Below are positions 25,781-33,846 of a stretch of 64,000 nt of DNA, one piece after another. This DNA is from UBA5209 sp034002865 (GTDB lineage: Bacteria; Patescibacteriota; Dojkabacteria; SC72). The stretch lies in contig JAVEZR010000002.1 of assembly GCA_034002865.1 (NCBI GenBank), positions 7,010 through 71,009 of the forward strand, written 5' to 3'. The notes below the pieces were generated by a model. It was not told where the DNA came from and made no database searches. It was given only the letters and a program-made list of their open reading frames with translations. Made by a program: the position numbers and the translations under genes. Position 1 is the stretch's first letter. Each line of letters begins with the position of its first letter.

Positions 25781-25809
25781 ATTATATTCTAATTATTTTT
25801 CATTGTAAA
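25781..25809 (-). promoter_or_regulatory. Sigma70-type promoter upstream of gene at 25760
   Basis: On the minus strand TTTACA (25809-25804), 17 bases, TATAAT (25786-25781). It is the best match of the TATTTACA class in the unit. Confidence 0.75.
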
Positions 25810-25909
25810 TAATTATTTTTATCTAGCTTTCATTTGGTAATTTATATTTGTTCAGCCTTCTTTAATATATTATGAAGAGGCTATATTTCTATAGCCCTAT
25901 CATCATACA

Positions 25910-26377
25910 TTAAGAAAGTCTTGAAACTTTAAGCTCCATACCAATACGGCAGCTTTCACCCTTTTCAAGCGCCTTAATCTGTTCTTGCTCTTCCTCATCG
26001 AAGCCATTGTCTTCAGTCAAAAAGCTAGGCAGCTCACACCCTAAAAGGATTCTTATATGTGAATCATCCCATCTGTTCCAATCAAACTTATAAAGAGGAA
26101 CTTCAGTTTCATATGTAAGATTGCCAAGGTAGTTGGGGCTTAGAACACAGCTAGCTACAAACTGAGTATGAAGTTTTTTGAGGTCTACACAAGTTGTCTT
26201 AACATCCTCAAGATGTTTATAAGAATGGTGAGCCAATATTGCAGCTGTCATAGCTGCAATAGATACTTTGTTTTTCCACCTAGTTGTGAAGCTAAGGATT
26301 ATAGCACTATCACTAGCAAAGCAAACATTCCCTAGTTGGAATAATGTATCAAATGATTGTTCAAGTTCAGTTGTCAT
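25910..26377 (-). CDS. Hypothetical early protein, 155 aa
   Basis: Not recognised. Helical middle with several His and Cys residues (AHHSYKHLEDVKTTCVDLKKLH) and an acidic C-terminal part. AGGAGGTAGTT lies before the ATG, the same leader as the next upstream gene. It is in the small-gene early region typical of host-takeover genes. Confidence 0.65.
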   Translation of the reverse strand: MTTELEQSFDTLFQLGNVCFASDSAIILSFTTRWKNKVSIAAMTAAILAHHSYKHLEDVKTTCVDLKKLHTQFVASCVLSPNYLGNLTYETEVPLYKFDWNRWDDSHIRILLGCELPSFLTEDNGFDEEEQEQIKALEKGESCRIGMELKVSRLS

Positions 26378-26379
26378 AA

Positions 26380-26628
26380 CTACCTCCTATTATCTACCAT
26401 TTCTTCAAGGTACGTCTTGTATAGCTCTCTATGACCTTCGTCGTCATCAAGGTAATTATAGTTCTCTATACTCAACATACCTTCTACCAAAACATCCTTA
26501 GCTATAGGACTTGTGTACATTAGAGCTATGAAACCTTTTTCAATTTCATAGTCACTAATAGCTTCGTTTTCTTCACACTTTTTCATAAAGAACTGTTCAT
26601 ACTGTTCAGCGATTTCTTCTCTAGTCAT
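26380..26628 (-). CDS. Hypothetical acidic early protein, 82 aa
   Basis: Not recognised. Highly acidic and helical (EEIAEQYEQFFMKKCEENEA). The ATG at 26628 follows GGAGGTAGTT; a frame to 26640 is less likely. Small acidic early phage proteins are often DNA mimics or inhibitors, but nothing specific supports that here. Confidence 0.65.
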   Translation of the reverse strand: MTREEIAEQYEQFFMKKCEENEAISDYEIEKGFIALMYTSPIAKDVLVEGMLSIENYNYLDDDEGHRELYKTYLEEMVDNRR

Positions 26629-26980
26629 AACTACCTCCATTTGAACATTATCAATTTATTACTCAATATTTTCTATTATAATATAATTATAAATAGAATG
26701 GAATAATATTTATTATTTCACTTCTGATTAAATAGTTTAGACCAAATAAGCAAGCTCTTAATTTAATATTTAGAACTTTATTTAATATATAGAACTTTAT
26801 TTAATTAGTTTAAGTTCTCTCTATTAATATAAACGCGCGCACGCGTATAACATATAAATTTGATTTTGTAAACATATTTTTATAAAAAAAATATGTTTTT
26901 GTTATTTTACTTTAAAGCTTTTAAGAGTTTGGTTCATTCTTTAAGGTGGACTAATATTTTGTCCAGTTTAGCTGTAAGTT

Positions 26981-27160
26981 ATTGATAAATAAGTGGGTTA
27001 AATAGGTTATTGCGTAAATCGTTAATAAATAAGATAAAATTATGAGATTTTTGATTTATAACAATGTTTTCGTTGTAGATGTAAATCATTGATATTATTA
27101 TATAATTATAAATCATTGATAAATAAGCGGGTTATATAGGTTATTTCATAAATCATTGAT
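26981..27160. repeat. Iteron-like direct repeats
   Basis: A 31-bp element ATTGATAAATAAG-Y-GGGTTAWATAGGTTATT occurs at 26981-27011 and 27115-27145. Its core GGTTATATAGGTTATT also occurs at 27371-27386 and, inverted, at 27276-27291. The 11-mer AAATCATTGAT occurs at 27083, 27110 and 27150. Confidence 0.75.
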
Positions 27161-27274
27161 GGGATTGAATAATGTTTTATGATGAACACGAATTGAATAT
27201 ATATTCATGTTGTATACGAATGGTCTAAAGTGTTGGTAAGTCTGGATAAAATATAATGTAAAATAATTCAAAAC

Positions 27275-27387
27275 AAATAACCTATATAACCTGTTTTTTT
27301 TTCAATATATACTCTTAAAAATACGAGTTTTTTTGAAAATTTGAAATTTGAGTGTTATTCAGGTTAAACAGGTTATATAGGTTATTT
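27275..27387. repeat. 21-bp perfect inverted repeat with 71-bp spacer
   Basis: Arms at 27275-27295 and 27367-27387 are exact reverse complements and include the iteron core GGTTATATAGGTTATT. Such an arrangement suits an initiator binding region. Confidence 0.8.
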
Positions 27388-27404
27388 ATTTGATAATTAT
27401 ATTT

Positions 27405-27516
27405 AAATAAACTTTAAAGTATTGTCCACAACAAACCTAGGTAGCGAAAACTTTATAAAACTACTAAATAAACTTTAGAGTATTTGCACAACAAACTTAG
27501 GTAACACAAAACTACT
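27405..27516. repeat. Imperfect direct repeat, units of about 61 and 51 bp
   Basis: Units 27405-27465 and 27466-27516 both start AAATAAACTTTARAGTATT, share ACAACAAACYTAGGTA and end ACTACT; the first has a 10-base insertion. Confidence 0.75.
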
Positions 27517-27538
27517 AGTAAAATTTTAGATAAAAAAA

Positions 27539-27569
27539 AAGGACACTTAGAGTTTATCTAAGTGTCCTT
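27539..27569 (-). terminator. Strong Rho-independent terminator of gene 27581-28060
   Basis: An 11-bp stem (27539-27549 with 27559-27569, arm AAGGACACTTA) over a 9-base loop; on the minus strand it is followed by a T9 run. It lies 11 bases after the stop codon. Confidence 0.92.
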
Positions 27570-27580
27570 AAGTTGTTTAG

Positions 27581-28060
27581 TTACTTGTTAAAGTTTTCCC
27601 AATCTTTAGTAAAGTCATAAGTTTCATACAAGTTTAAGCTTGCATGAATTTCTTTAGCTTCCTGAGCTTTCTTCTTTGCGAGTTCAAAGTCTTCACTTAA
27701 CAAAGCTTTTGCACTCTCACTTTCAAGTTTTTTGCGAAGCGTGTTAAGCTTCGTCCACTTAGCTATACTCGCTTTGCAGTAACCCTTTGACTTGTCATTT
27801 GAAATCACCATGTTATCTTTAGGTTCATAAACTTGGTGAAATCTGCAAAAGTAGTAGACAATACCGTCTTCTTCGTACGGTGGGTTTTGTGCAGAACCTC
27901 CAACTTTCTTAGGTTCAAGCAAACTAGCTAAGGTTGACATGAGGTTTTCTTTGAACTTAGAACTTACCTTATGTTCTGCGAACAAAGTTTCAAGTTCTTC
28001 ATTTACTTTCGCCCATGTCTGATGTTTCGCACCTTTTAAAGTTTCCATGTCTATCCTCAC
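27581..28060 (-). CDS. First leftward gene, hypothetical, 159 aa
   Basis: Not recognised. It has an N-terminal helical part, a central CRFHQVY ... GYCKASIAKW segment whose Cys/His residues could form a zinc site, and a long helical, Lys/Glu-rich C-terminus. It is a single-gene transcription unit: three tandem promoter copies upstream, an operator-like inverted repeat at the leader and a strong terminator. That suggests a very early, tightly controlled and highly expressed protein. Confidence 0.72.
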   Translation of the reverse strand: MRIDMETLKGAKHQTWAKVNEELETLFAEHKVSSKFKENLMSTLASLLEPKKVGGSAQNPPYEEDGIVYYFCRFHQVYEPKDNMVISNDKSKGYCKASIAKWTKLNTLRKKLESESAKALLSEDFELAKKKAQEAKEIHASLNLYETYDFTKDWENFNK

Positions 28061-28073
28061 ATAGTTTTATTAT

Positions 28074-28099
28074 CTCAACTTAGTTATATTCTAGTTGAG
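28074..28099. promoter_or_regulatory. Inverted repeat CTCAACT-N12-AGTTGAG (operator candidate)
   Basis: Perfect 7-bp arms at 28074-28080 and 28093-28099 lie between the tandem promoters and the start of the gene at 28060. Confidence 0.55.
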
Positions 28100-28125
28100 A
28101 ATCTTATCTTTCTATATTTAACTTT

Positions 28126-28139
28126 CAAACAACTGTTTG
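28126..28139. promoter_or_regulatory. 14-bp palindrome CAAACA-AC-TGTTTG
   Basis: Perfect 6-bp arms with 2-base spacer between the tandem repeats and the operator-like site at 28074. Candidate regulator site. Confidence 0.45.
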
Positions 28140-28140
28140 T

Positions 28141-28331
28141 TCTTAATTTAAATATAATATATACTATTTAATTATAAAAGTACACTATTATTTTTAAATT
28201 ATTTAATTTCTTAATTTAAATATAATATATACTATTTAATTATAAAAGTACACTATTATTTTTAAATTATTTAATTTCTTAATTTAAATATAATATATAC
28301 TATTTAATTATAAAAGTACACTATTATTTTA
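28141..28331. repeat. 68-bp tandem repeat, about 2.8 copies
   Basis: Units start TCTTAATTTAAATATAATAT at 28141, 28209 and 28277 and appear identical. Each unit contains one complete leftward promoter. Confidence 0.92.
28156..28320 (-). promoter_or_regulatory. Three tandem leftward promoters of the TGTACT class
   Basis: On the minus strand TGTACT is 17 bases from TATATT in each repeat unit: 28184-28156, 28252-28224 and 28320-28292. The 9-mer TAGTGTACT is also in the scaffold-gene promoter at 30744, which has the same spacing. Confidence 0.65.
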
Positions 28332-28340
28332 TATAACATT

Positions 28341-28465
28341 ATTAGAGTCTATTGAACTGAGTATAGCTAGTATAACTTTATTAGAGTCTATTGAACTAGA
28401 TATAGTTAGTATAACTTTATTAGAGTCTATTGAACTGAATATGGTTAGTATAATATTATTAGAGT
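28341..28465. repeat. 39-bp tandem repeat running into the gap
   Basis: Units starting ATTAGAGTCTATTGAACT lie at 28341, 28380, 28419 and 28458 (cut by N), with a few substitutions. The array probably continues into the gap and caused it. Confidence 0.9.
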
Positions 28466-28565
28466 NNNNNNNNNNNNNNNNNNNNNNNNNNNNNNNNNNN
28501 NNNNNNNNNNNNNNNNNNNNNNNNNNNNNNNNNNNNNNNNNNNNNNNNNNNNNNNNNNNNNNNNN
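28466..28565. other. Assembly gap of 100 N
   Basis: Exactly 100 N, placed at the end of the 39-bp repeat array. Confidence 0.98.
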
Positions 28566-28637
28566 AAACCATTTCAGAACTTCCGTTTAATTAAGCTTAA
28601 TCAAGCAGCCAATAATAAAGGCTAAATAATATTTTGC

Positions 28638-28667
28638 TGTACTTTTATATACAACATGCTCTATAAT
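28638..28667 (+). promoter_or_regulatory. Late promoter candidate for terminase genes
   Basis: TGTACT (28638-28643), 18 bases, TATAAT (28662-28667). The ATG at 28673 begins 6 bases after the -10 box, so the transcript would have almost no leader. Confidence 0.55.
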
Positions 28668-28672
28668 AAATA

Positions 28673-29131
28673 ATGAAAAAGATTTCAAAAGCTTATGCTC
28701 TAGCGTTACAGAAAGAATGGGAAAACTCATCAGTATCTATCGAAGATTTACTTACTCTAAATGGCTTACAACGCGCACAGGTACCTGGTATAGACACTTG
28801 GAAAAGAAAAGATTCTATTATAGTAACTGGTGAAATAGTACCCACCTCAGCAAGTGCAGGTATAACTGAAGAGAATTTAAAAGAACGCACTACTGCACTA
28901 CTTGACAGAATATTTTATGCTAAAGAACAAGCAGTCAATATAGCTATTAGTTATCTTGAGGAAAATATTAAAAAAGAACGTGCTCAATACATAGAAACTA
29001 AAGAGTTTAAAGATATAGTTACTGTTATAGATACAGTTGAAAGGTCTGTAGTAGGTGATAAGGATTCAAAGAAACCTTCAGTAGCTATACTTGTGCAAAA
29101 GCTACTTGACTCAGTGGAGGATGACTGCTAA
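28673..29131 (+). CDS. Probable small terminase subunit, 152 aa
   Basis: The call rests on position: it is the first rightward gene and its TAA overlaps the start of the large terminase. The protein has an N-terminal region that could hold an HTH (KEWENSSVSIEDLLTLNGLQ), a central helical part (DRIFYAKEQAVNIAISYLEE) and a C-terminal segment, a shape common in TerS. There is no Shine-Dalgarno sequence before the ATG. Confidence 0.65.
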   Translation: MKKISKAYALALQKEWENSSVSIEDLLTLNGLQRAQVPGIDTWKRKDSIIVTGEIVPTSASAGITEENLKERTTALLDRIFYAKEQAVNIAISYLEENIKKERAQYIETKEFKDIVTVIDTVERSVVGDKDSKKPSVAILVQKLLDSVEDDC

Positions 29132-30723
29132 TGACTTCAGTATATTTGCCTGAGACACCAGAAGAAATAGCTAAGCGTCAGGATATGACAAATAGTTATA
29201 AGCCCAGTGATATACCGTTAGATGAGGCAACTGCTAAGAAATATAAAAAAACCTATGGTTCTAAGCTTTGGCGCTTAGATAATCTTTATTATATACGGGA
29301 TAAAAATAACGTTCTTAAAGTACTCAAATTAAATCACTCACAGAGGAAGCTTTTAAGTAAGCGGCATAACAGAAAAATAACTCTTAAATCACGCCAGCAA
29401 GGCATTTCTACTCTTTATTTGGCATATGCACTCGACGATTGTCTCTTTAAACCAGGGCATCAGGCAGGTATACAGTCGTATGGGCAGGATGAGTCAGACA
29501 AGCTTGCTGCAAGAGCTAGGCTCATGTGGGATATGCTGGATGATAAAGTAAAGGCTATGCTGAATATACGTATAGTAGCGGATAACGCTAAGGGTATGAC
29601 ATTCAGTAATGGAAGCATACTGAAAATAGGTAACTTCCGTGGTGACACACTTCAGTTTTTGCATGTGTCAGAGCTAGGCCGCATAGCTGTTAATCAGCCT
29701 GAAAAGGCACAGGAGCTCAAAACTGGTGCTTTCCAGTCAGTAGGTAAAGACCAGAAGATTTCAATAGAAAGCACTGCTAAAGGTAAAGTAGGGTTATTCT
29801 ATGAAATGTGGCATAAGGCTATATCCCATATAGGGCCTTTAGGGCCATTTGACTTCGAACCAGTGTTTTTAAGCTGGGTAGAAGACCCTGACTGTGAAAT
29901 AGATATGCCGCAGGAAATATCACCAGCAATGCATGAGTACTTTTTAAAAATAGAAGAGGAACTAGGTACCGTTTTAAGGGATACTCAGAAGTGGTGGTAT
30001 GTAGCTAAGGAACGAGAGCTCACCGAAGACATGAAACAGGAATACCCATCAACACCAGAAGAAGCCTTTGAGCAATCTATAGGTGGCGTTTACTATAAAG
30101 AGGAGTATAAAACTTTACAATTAAGAACTGGACTATATGACCCAGCACTTTTAGTTCATAGCGTTTTTGATTTCGGTGTAGCGGATGACTTTATAGTTAT
30201 ATTTTTTCAAAAACATGCTGATGACTCAGTTAAGATTCTTAAGTGGTATGGTAACTCTGGAGTTGGTATAGACCACTATGTAGAAGTATACAATGGCTTA
30301 CATGATGCATTAGGATGGAACTTTGGTAAAACCTATGTACCTCACGATGCATCAGTTAGAGAATGGATAGCCGGCGGTAAAACTAGAGAATCAGCTCTTA
30401 GAGAAGCTGGTTTTAATATAGTTAGAGTACCAAAGACATCCTTAGCTGAAGGCATAGCTGCCACTAGGCCATTCTTACGAGTAGTTGAGATAGAGGATGA
30501 CTGTGTTGAAATAGTAGAGGCTATACAGCATTACCGTAAAAAGTATGATAGAGCGCTAGGTATACATTTAGATGCTCCAGTACATGATAAATACTCACAT
30601 ACAGCTGACTGTATTAGGTATTTAGCTGTAGGTAATAAGTATTTTCCTATAGATAGAATATACGTTATAGATAAGACTAGGCCTAAGTTACGAAATAGGC
30701 ATAGAGGTAGCTATGATATATAA
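29131..30723 (+). CDS. Large terminase subunit, 530 aa
   Basis: Packaging ATPase and nuclease. The variant Walker A is KSRQQGIST (86-94), Walker B is LHVSELGR, and the coupling region KISIESTAKG follows. The nuclease domain has VFDFGVADDF (first Asp), later PHDASVREW and the C-terminal HTADCIRYLAVG with the last acidic residue. The spacing and length are normal for phage TerL. It acts with the portal at 2112. Confidence 0.92.
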   Translation: MTSVYLPETPEEIAKRQDMTNSYKPSDIPLDEATAKKYKKTYGSKLWRLDNLYYIRDKNNVLKVLKLNHSQRKLLSKRHNRKITLKSRQQGISTLYLAYALDDCLFKPGHQAGIQSYGQDESDKLAARARLMWDMLDDKVKAMLNIRIVADNAKGMTFSNGSILKIGNFRGDTLQFLHVSELGRIAVNQPEKAQELKTGAFQSVGKDQKISIESTAKGKVGLFYEMWHKAISHIGPLGPFDFEPVFLSWVEDPDCEIDMPQEISPAMHEYFLKIEEELGTVLRDTQKWWYVAKERELTEDMKQEYPSTPEEAFEQSIGGVYYKEEYKTLQLRTGLYDPALLVHSVFDFGVADDFIVIFFQKHADDSVKILKWYGNSGVGIDHYVEVYNGLHDALGWNFGKTYVPHDASVREWIAGGKTRESALREAGFNIVRVPKTSLAEGIAATRPFLRVVEIEDDCVEIVEAIQHYRKKYDRALGIHLDAPVHDKYSHTADCIRYLAVGNKYFPIDRIYVIDKTRPKLRNRHRGSYDI

Positions 30724-30743
30724 AAATAATTTTTTATAATTAG

Positions 30744-30772
30744 TGTACTATCCTGCTTAGATGGGATATAAT
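30744..30772 (+). promoter_or_regulatory. Promoter for scaffold/capsid genes
   Basis: TGTACT (30744-30749), exactly 17 bases, TATAAT (30767-30772), then AAAGAGG before the ATG at 30794. It shares TAGTGTACT with the tandem promoters at 28156-28320. It would give extra transcription of the capsid genes. Confidence 0.68.
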
Positions 30773-30793
30773 ATAATATTAAAGAGGTAATTT

Positions 30794-31450
30794 ATGGGAA
30801 CACCTGAAGACAAAGGACTTCCATCAGCTGATGGAATGTTTCCTGAGGACACAGACTCTCAGAACAATTCAGAGAGTACTGAGAATACTGAACAACCGGT
30901 GGTAGACTGGGAAAAACGTTATAAGGACCTTCAGTCGCATACGACTAAAGTGACCCAAGATAACAAAGCACTCAGAGTGGAAAATGAGGTTCTCAAAACT
31001 GGCACCAGTTTGGTAATTTCAGATGAGCAGAAGCAGGAACTTGAGAATTTGAAGTTTTCAGACCCTGACGCCTGGCGTGAAAAGCTTAATAAGATTGAGG
31101 CTGAATCTCATAAAGAGATTGCTAAAACAATTAACCAGAAAACGGAACTCGAATCCAGAATAGAGCTCAGAGATGAGTTTCTTAAGACAAATTCCGGAAT
31201 TACCATTGATATGCTGGAGTATGATGTACCCGTTAAGCTGGCGCGTGAACTGGCAGAAGATAAGATTACTTATGCTGAATTTCTTGACAAAGCTAAGGGT
31301 TTTCTTTCTAAGGGAAGAAAACTTAAAACACCTGAATCAACTCTTGACCAGCCTAACTTGTCTAAGCAGAATGGTGACCACAGCCCTTCTGTAGGTGACG
31401 AAGGCAAAAGAAGGAAATCGTCAGATGACTACAAAAAAGAAATCTATTAA
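30794..31450 (+). CDS. Scaffolding protein, 218 aa
   Basis: Acidic, low-complexity N-terminus (PEDTDSQNNSESTENTE), then a coiled coil (WEKRYKDLQSHTTKVTQDNK onward) and a basic C-terminus ending RRKSSDDYKKEIY. This layout and the position directly before the capsid gene are typical of podovirus scaffolding proteins, whose basic C-terminus contacts the coat protein. Confidence 0.82.
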   Translation: MGTPEDKGLPSADGMFPEDTDSQNNSESTENTEQPVVDWEKRYKDLQSHTTKVTQDNKALRVENEVLKTGTSLVISDEQKQELENLKFSDPDAWREKLNKIEAESHKEIAKTINQKTELESRIELRDEFLKTNSGITIDMLEYDVPVKLARELAEDKITYAEFLDKAKGFLSKGRKLKTPESTLDQPNLSKQNGDHSPSVGDEGKRRKSSDDYKKEIY

Positions 31451-31461
31451 GGAGGCTATAA

Positions 31462-32604
31462 ATGCCTGAACCTCAGCTGACCGGCGTTGTGTCGATTGGT
31501 TCCGAACTTGAAAGAAAGCGGTGGATACGTGAGGGCCTTATAAAGAATGCTTCAAAAAGCTTTTGGAGCCCTTATACTGGTAACAGCTTTGAAAGCATAG
31601 TATACCAGGTAAATGACCCTGATACTAAAGCAGGACACAATGTAGTGTTCCAGTTTGATGGCTATCTTGTCGAAGGCCCTGTAAAAGGAAAAGAAACCGC
31701 CCGTGGTAAGGGAGAAGAAAAGAAACTTTTCTCTGACAAATGTATTGTTGACAGGTACAGATTCCCTGTTAGCAATGGTGACATTTTTGATGGTGTTAAT
31801 GTTGGTGACCTGAGCATAACTCAGCACGCAGATTCCAGAGAGAAACTTGCGGATAAGTTTGTAAGGTTTAAAGACCAGGCAATCTTTGATGTTGCTCAGC
31901 AGTCTGTAACACATAAAATCAATTTGTCTGCCTTTGGCATGGACAACATCCTTGATGTCGAGCAGATACTTAAAACTGGTACTGGTTACAGCGTAGGCGG
32001 TAAGAGACTCCCTCTTAAACCGTTTAGGCTCTCAGATGGCCGCCCTGTATGGCTTTGGCTGCTTGACCCTCTTTCAAAAGTTAAGTTTCTTAAGAGCACA
32101 GGCGCACAGAACTTGCTCAAAGACGCTGATGTAAGAGGAAATGCAAACAGAACCATAAGTGGCCTTATCGGTAAGATAGGAAACTTCCTTTTTGTTGAGG
32201 CAGATGTGTTCTTCGGCTCCCAGAAAGGTAATACAATTCTTGATGCTCTTGGCTACTCAGCCATAAATGACATCAAAGAACTCCATTGTGCTGGTTTGAG
32301 AACTTACAAAGCTACTACAGACTTTACGCCTGCTTCATGGCTCGGTTATGCTGGTTATGATGCTGCGTCTGGTACAGTGCATTCTCGTAACCTCATACTT
32401 GGCGCTGGAGCAATTCAGGTACCTTTCGGCAAAATGCCTGACTATAAGTTTGAGCTTTCTCAGGATTTCGCTATCGACTCTGAATCAGCACTTGAAGTGT
32501 GGATGAACGTTAAAGCCACAAGCTACTACGCTGAAAATAAGGATTACCTCCTTCAGGCCGGCGGTATAACAAACGGTATAATTGCCGTAGACGTAAAACA
32601 TTAG
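31462..32604 (+). CDS. Major capsid protein (N4 gp56/DUF4043-like), 380 aa
   Basis: Main shell protein. Features resembling the N4-gp56/DUF4043 capsid family include the N-terminal ERKRWIREGLI, a DGYLVEGPVKGKETARGKGE loop and a C-terminal LGAGAIQVPFGKMPDYKFEL segment. Strong AAGGAGG, its own upstream promoter and a terminator-like hairpin after the following gene fit high expression. Codon use is G+C-richer than neighbouring genes. Confidence 0.82.
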   Translation: MPEPQLTGVVSIGSELERKRWIREGLIKNASKSFWSPYTGNSFESIVYQVNDPDTKAGHNVVFQFDGYLVEGPVKGKETARGKGEEKKLFSDKCIVDRYRFPVSNGDIFDGVNVGDLSITQHADSREKLADKFVRFKDQAIFDVAQQSVTHKINLSAFGMDNILDVEQILKTGTGYSVGGKRLPLKPFRLSDGRPVWLWLLDPLSKVKFLKSTGAQNLLKDADVRGNANRTISGLIGKIGNFLFVEADVFFGSQKGNTILDALGYSAINDIKELHCAGLRTYKATTDFTPASWLGYAGYDAASGTVHSRNLILGAGAIQVPFGKMPDYKFELSQDFAIDSESALEVWMNVKATSYYAENKDYLLQAGGITNGIIAVDVKH

Positions 32605-32615
32605 GAGGCTAAGCG

Positions 32616-32993
32616 ATGGCTACTAAGGATTTTACCAAAAACGGCGACGCTCTTAAAAAACGTGGAGTAAGCGTTGGCGTATACAACTTCACAGGGGCAG
32701 ATTTTGGTACAGGAGACACTCTTGTGCTTGCTAATCTGCCGGCAGACATCTTTATAACAAATGCAACAGTGTTCGCTACCGGAGGCGCAAGCTCAACCAT
32801 AAACCTTAAGGCTAATGGCAGTGCAGCCCAGGCTGTAGCAACACATCAGCAGACACGCGTAGCGTGGAATCTCAAGGTACCTAATGGAGGTCAGCTTACG
32901 GCAGAAGCCGGTGCTACAGCTCCTACTGGAGAGATAAAACTCCTGATTGAGTACATTGAGTACGAAAAATCAACTGGTGAGTACACCAGGTAA
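32616..32993 (+). CDS. Probable capsid decoration or accessory protein, 125 aa
   Basis: Family not recognised. Beta-rich sequence with small residues (GADFGTGDTLVLANLPADIF, TGEIKLLIEYIEYEKS), lying 11 bases after the capsid gene with TAGGAGG. It is in the same transcription unit as the capsid and ends at a hairpin, so it is probably made in comparable amounts, as expected for a head-decoration protein (inference). Confidence 0.65.
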   Translation: MATKDFTKNGDALKKRGVSVGVYNFTGADFGTGDTLVLANLPADIFITNATVFATGGASSTINLKANGSAAQAVATHQQTRVAWNLKVPNGGQLTAEAGATAPTGEIKLLIEYIEYEKSTGEYTR

Positions 32994-33000
32994 TCAAGTA

Positions 33001-33034
33001 GCCCTCAGTCTACACCGACAGGTATACTGAGGGC
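33001..33034 (+). terminator. Hairpin after capsid operon
   Basis: A 9-bp stem (33001-33009 with 33026-33034, arm GCCCTCAGT) over a 16-base loop. The downstream sequence CTCTTAATTA is only weakly U-rich, so this is a partial terminator or processing site. Confidence 0.65.
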
Positions 33035-33054
33035 CTCTTAATTACGAGGTAAGC

Positions 33055-33846
33055 ATGTCTAGACTTAGTGAACTTTTAACAGGTATAAGAACTACACTTG
33101 GTGACCTTAGGGCTCAAAAGTTTGATGAGTCTACACTTTTATCTTTAATAGATGAAGGGCAAAAAGACATAGCTATGCGTACTAGAGCCTATAAAGGTGA
33201 TATAGTACTTGATTTATTTGCTACTGAACATATTATTGAACTTCCTGAAGATGTAGATATAGTTTTAAGAGCTTCTATCGATGAGATAGAATTACCATTA
33301 ATAAGCTATGATGAACTTGACGCTAAGCATCAGAAAGAATCAAAATATGGGCCTCCTAGATTCATTATCTATGATAAGCTCATTCCTAGACAGTTACGTC
33401 TATTTCCTAATACCAATGAAGATGCTTTAAATACTGTATATGGTGTAGTTACAGATATTGATAATACTGAACTAATACCAACTGTTGGTGAAATTTGCAC
33501 AATTGTAGGTTCTGAACCTCTTACCCATATTGAAGGAGTATTTGGAGTAGTTACTGCTATATCTGTGAATAAACTTCGCATCCAATACAGTAAGATACCA
33601 CCTACTATAACTAGTGTTGAAGACTCTAGTAAATTGGTATTTAGCCACATATTTGACCAAACATTAAAATTTTATGCTAGTGGTAAAGCTTTTAGAATAG
33701 GCAGAGATACCGCTAATAGGGCTGCTGCTACTGAGGAACTAATGATGTACGAAAGAGACCTGGCTGCTATAATGAAAAAAGCTAATACTAATAGTGCATC
33801 TACTAGAAATCAATATACAGTACATTATAATGGTGGTTTAACATGA
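33055..33846 (+). CDS. Head-tail adaptor-like protein, 263 aa
   Basis: The start (RLSELLTGIRTTLGDLRAQKFDESTLLSLIDEGQKDI) resembles phage adaptor proteins of the DUF6682/gp4-like type, which bind the portal ring. A middle beta part (residues about 55-190) and a C-terminal helical region follow. The position after the capsid genes agrees. GAGG precedes the ATG. Confidence 0.65.
   Translation: MSRLSELLTGIRTTLGDLRAQKFDESTLLSLIDEGQKDIAMRTRAYKGDIVLDLFATEHIIELPEDVDIVLRASIDEIELPLISYDELDAKHQKESKYGPPRFIIYDKLIPRQLRLFPNTNEDALNTVYGVVTDIDNTELIPTVGEICTIVGSEPLTHIEGVFGVVTAISVNKLRIQYSKIPPTITSVEDSSKLVFSHIFDQTLKFYASGKAFRIGRDTANRAAATEELMMYERDLAAIMKKANTNSASTRNQYTVHYNGGLT

Larger units (their letters stand above)
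26641..27538. other. AT-rich non-coding region, replication-origin candidate
   Basis: About 900 bases without a supportable gene. It holds iteron-like repeats, a 21-bp inverted repeat, 51-61 bp direct repeats, a short GC tract (CGCGCGCACGCG, 26834-26845) in AT-rich DNA, a two-copy 19-bp repeat at 26771-26808 and an AT hairpin (26870-26881 with 26887-26898). On the minus strand a TATAAT at 26680-26675 could be the -10 box of the early gene at 26628. Lying next to the divergence point of the two blocks, it is the likeliest origin. Confidence 0.55.

Noticed and set aside
26834..26845. CGCGCGCACGCG as a Z-DNA or modification target element
   Set aside because: Notable in AT-rich DNA but only 12 bases with one copy; kept only as part of the control-region description.
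28141..28465. Regular repeats that could suggest a CRISPR array
   Set aside because: The 68-bp and 39-bp units are contiguous tandem repeats with no variable spacers, and no cas genes are present.
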